From NCBI RefSeq assembly GCF_000702505.1, contig NZ_JNIM01000001.1:2480001-2544000 (forward strand): a stretch of DNA of 64,000 nucleotides, read 5' to 3'. The position numbers were made by a program, and so were the translations under genes. Below, piece after piece: positions 63,312-64,000 of the stretch. Below the pieces are notes generated by a model. It did not search any database, was not told where the DNA came from, and was given only the letters and a program-made list of their open reading frames with translations. This DNA is from Thermogemmatispora carboxidivorans. GTDB taxonomy: Bacteria > Chloroflexota > Ktedonobacteria > Ktedonobacterales > Ktedonobacteraceae. Position 1 is the first letter of the stretch, and each line of letters opens with the position of its first letter.

Positions 63312-64000
63312 GTGACGGCTCATCCAGAGCACGAGCAAGAGAGCGAGCAGACGGGGGCCTTGCTGTCCAGCTGCAGCGCCCTGATCCCGGTGAAAGCCTT
63401 AGCGGCAGCCAAGGGCCGGCTGGCGGGCTATTTGACGCCAGCGGAGCGCGCCCAGCTCGTGCTGACCATGCTCCATCACGTGGTAACGACCCTGCAGGCC
63501 ACTGGCCGGCTCTCCAGAATCGTGGTGGTGAGCGCCGACGAGCGCGTGCGCGCCTGTGCGGTCAGTTGGGGAGCAGAAGGGTGGCCCGAAGCGCAACCGG
63601 GCCACAATGCCGCCCTGGAGGCCGCGGCCCGGCGTCTACAAGCTGAGGGAGTGGCCGCCCTGCTCACTATCTCCGCCGACCTGCCCTGGCTCAAGACTGA
63701 GGAGGTCGCAGCCCTGCTGGCGCAAGCCCAGCGCTATCCTGTGGTGTTGGTGCCGGCCCACGACGGCCAGGGCACCAATGCCCTGCTCCTGCGTCCTCCC
63801 CTGCTGGTGCCCTATCTGTTCGGAGAGCAGAGCCTGCAGCGCTACTGTGAGGCAGCTCAGCGTCGCCGCCTCGCTTACCGTTGCTATGAGAGTCCGGGGC
63901 TGGCTCTCGACATCGATACGCCGGAGGACCTGCAGCGTTCAGGTCTGGCTGAGCGCTGGCTGAGCGCACGGTCCTCCTTGCACTGTCTCAGGGAGAGAAC
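63312..64000 (+). CDS. cofC: CofC guanylyltransferase, cut by window end
   Basis: CofC activates 2-phospholactate or phosphoenolpyruvate with GTP for CofD. The frame starting at GTG 63312 runs off the window with no stop. It shows ALIPVKALAAAKGRLAGYL (the nucleotidyltransferase start), GHNAALEAAARRL, ISADLPWL, GTNALLLRPP and LALDIDTPEDL, the full catalytic set. About 229 residues are visible, so only the extreme C-terminus is missing. GGGAGGGG lies upstream. It begins 35 bases after cofD. Confidence 0.92.
   Translation, partial: MTAHPEHEQESEQTGALLSSCSALIPVKALAAAKGRLAGYLTPAERAQLVLTMLHHVVTTLQATGRLSRIVVVSADERVRACAVSWGAEGWPEAQPGHNAALEAAARRLQAEGVAALLTISADLPWLKTEEVAALLAQAQRYPVVLVPAHDGQGTNALLLRPPLLVPYLFGEQSLQRYCEAAQRRRLAYRCYESPGLALDIDTPEDLQRSGLAERWLSARSSLHCLRER

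Noticed and set aside
1..64000. CRISPR arrays, rRNA operons and insertion sequences
   Set aside because: No regularly spaced repeats, rRNA signatures or transposase motifs were found.

Overview
The window is 64 kb of GC-rich bacterial chromosome, about 88% coding, with genes on both strands in short operons. The gene mix points to Chloroflexota, probably a Ktedonobacteria/Thermogemmatispora-like organism. It includes coenzyme F420 genes, an FMN-riboswitch-controlled RibXY-type transporter, two Hanks-type kinases with zinc-ribbon tails, a PIG-V-type mannosyltransferase and T-box leaders. This placement is inferred from gene content; no rRNA, tRNA or marker phylogeny is available in the window.

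Layout. 0-12.8 kb: a membrane Ser/Thr kinase, a histone-deacetylase-like amidohydrolase, an EamA transporter, glgB with a LOG-family gene, a DksA-like zinc-finger protein, lspA-rluD, an FG-GAP membrane protein and an HU protein. 13.0-17.3 kb: a tightly coupled operon of GntR/HutC regulator, ADP-ribosylglycohydrolase, NCS1 permease and PfkB kinase. It resembles E. coli yegTUVW with a different transporter. 17.3-24.5 kb: the accessory region. It has a second LOG-like gene, a tyrosine recombinase, and a four-gene operon with its own promoter (helical membrane protein, PD-(D/E)XK-like effector candidate, unknown protein, STAND/NB-ARC ATPase with TPRs). A recombinase-site-like inverted repeat (11-9-11) follows it. 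This is the best candidate for an undescribed system.

24.8-35 kb: aldo/keto reductase, a degenerate APH-fold protein, a tandem rhodanese, a DUF6391-like protein, a kinase-FHA protein, and sucA-sucB of the 2-oxoglutarate dehydrogenase complex, with sucA interrupted by a one-base frameshift. 35-42.7 kb: a T-box-controlled alaX, ileS, a mannosyltransferase and an HD hydrolase. 42.7-53.6 kb (minus strand): a histidine block (hisZ/hisS-like, hisG, a HAD-kinase fusion, hisH, hisA, hisF, hisIE) downstream of a T-box-controlled argC-argB pair. 54.5-64 kb: a CDF transporter with three C-terminal domains, a HAD phosphatase, ribXY under an FMN riboswitch, DoxX, and the F420 operon cofE-nitroreductase-cofD-cofC, the last gene cut by the window end.

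The genes connect through amino-acid and cofactor supply. Two T-boxes tie alaX and argCB to tRNA charging, and the FMN riboswitch ties flavin uptake to FMN level next to deazaflavin cofactor genes. The recombinase-flanked operon looks like mobile conflict or defence cargo. Functional calls rest on motifs read by eye; no database search was run.
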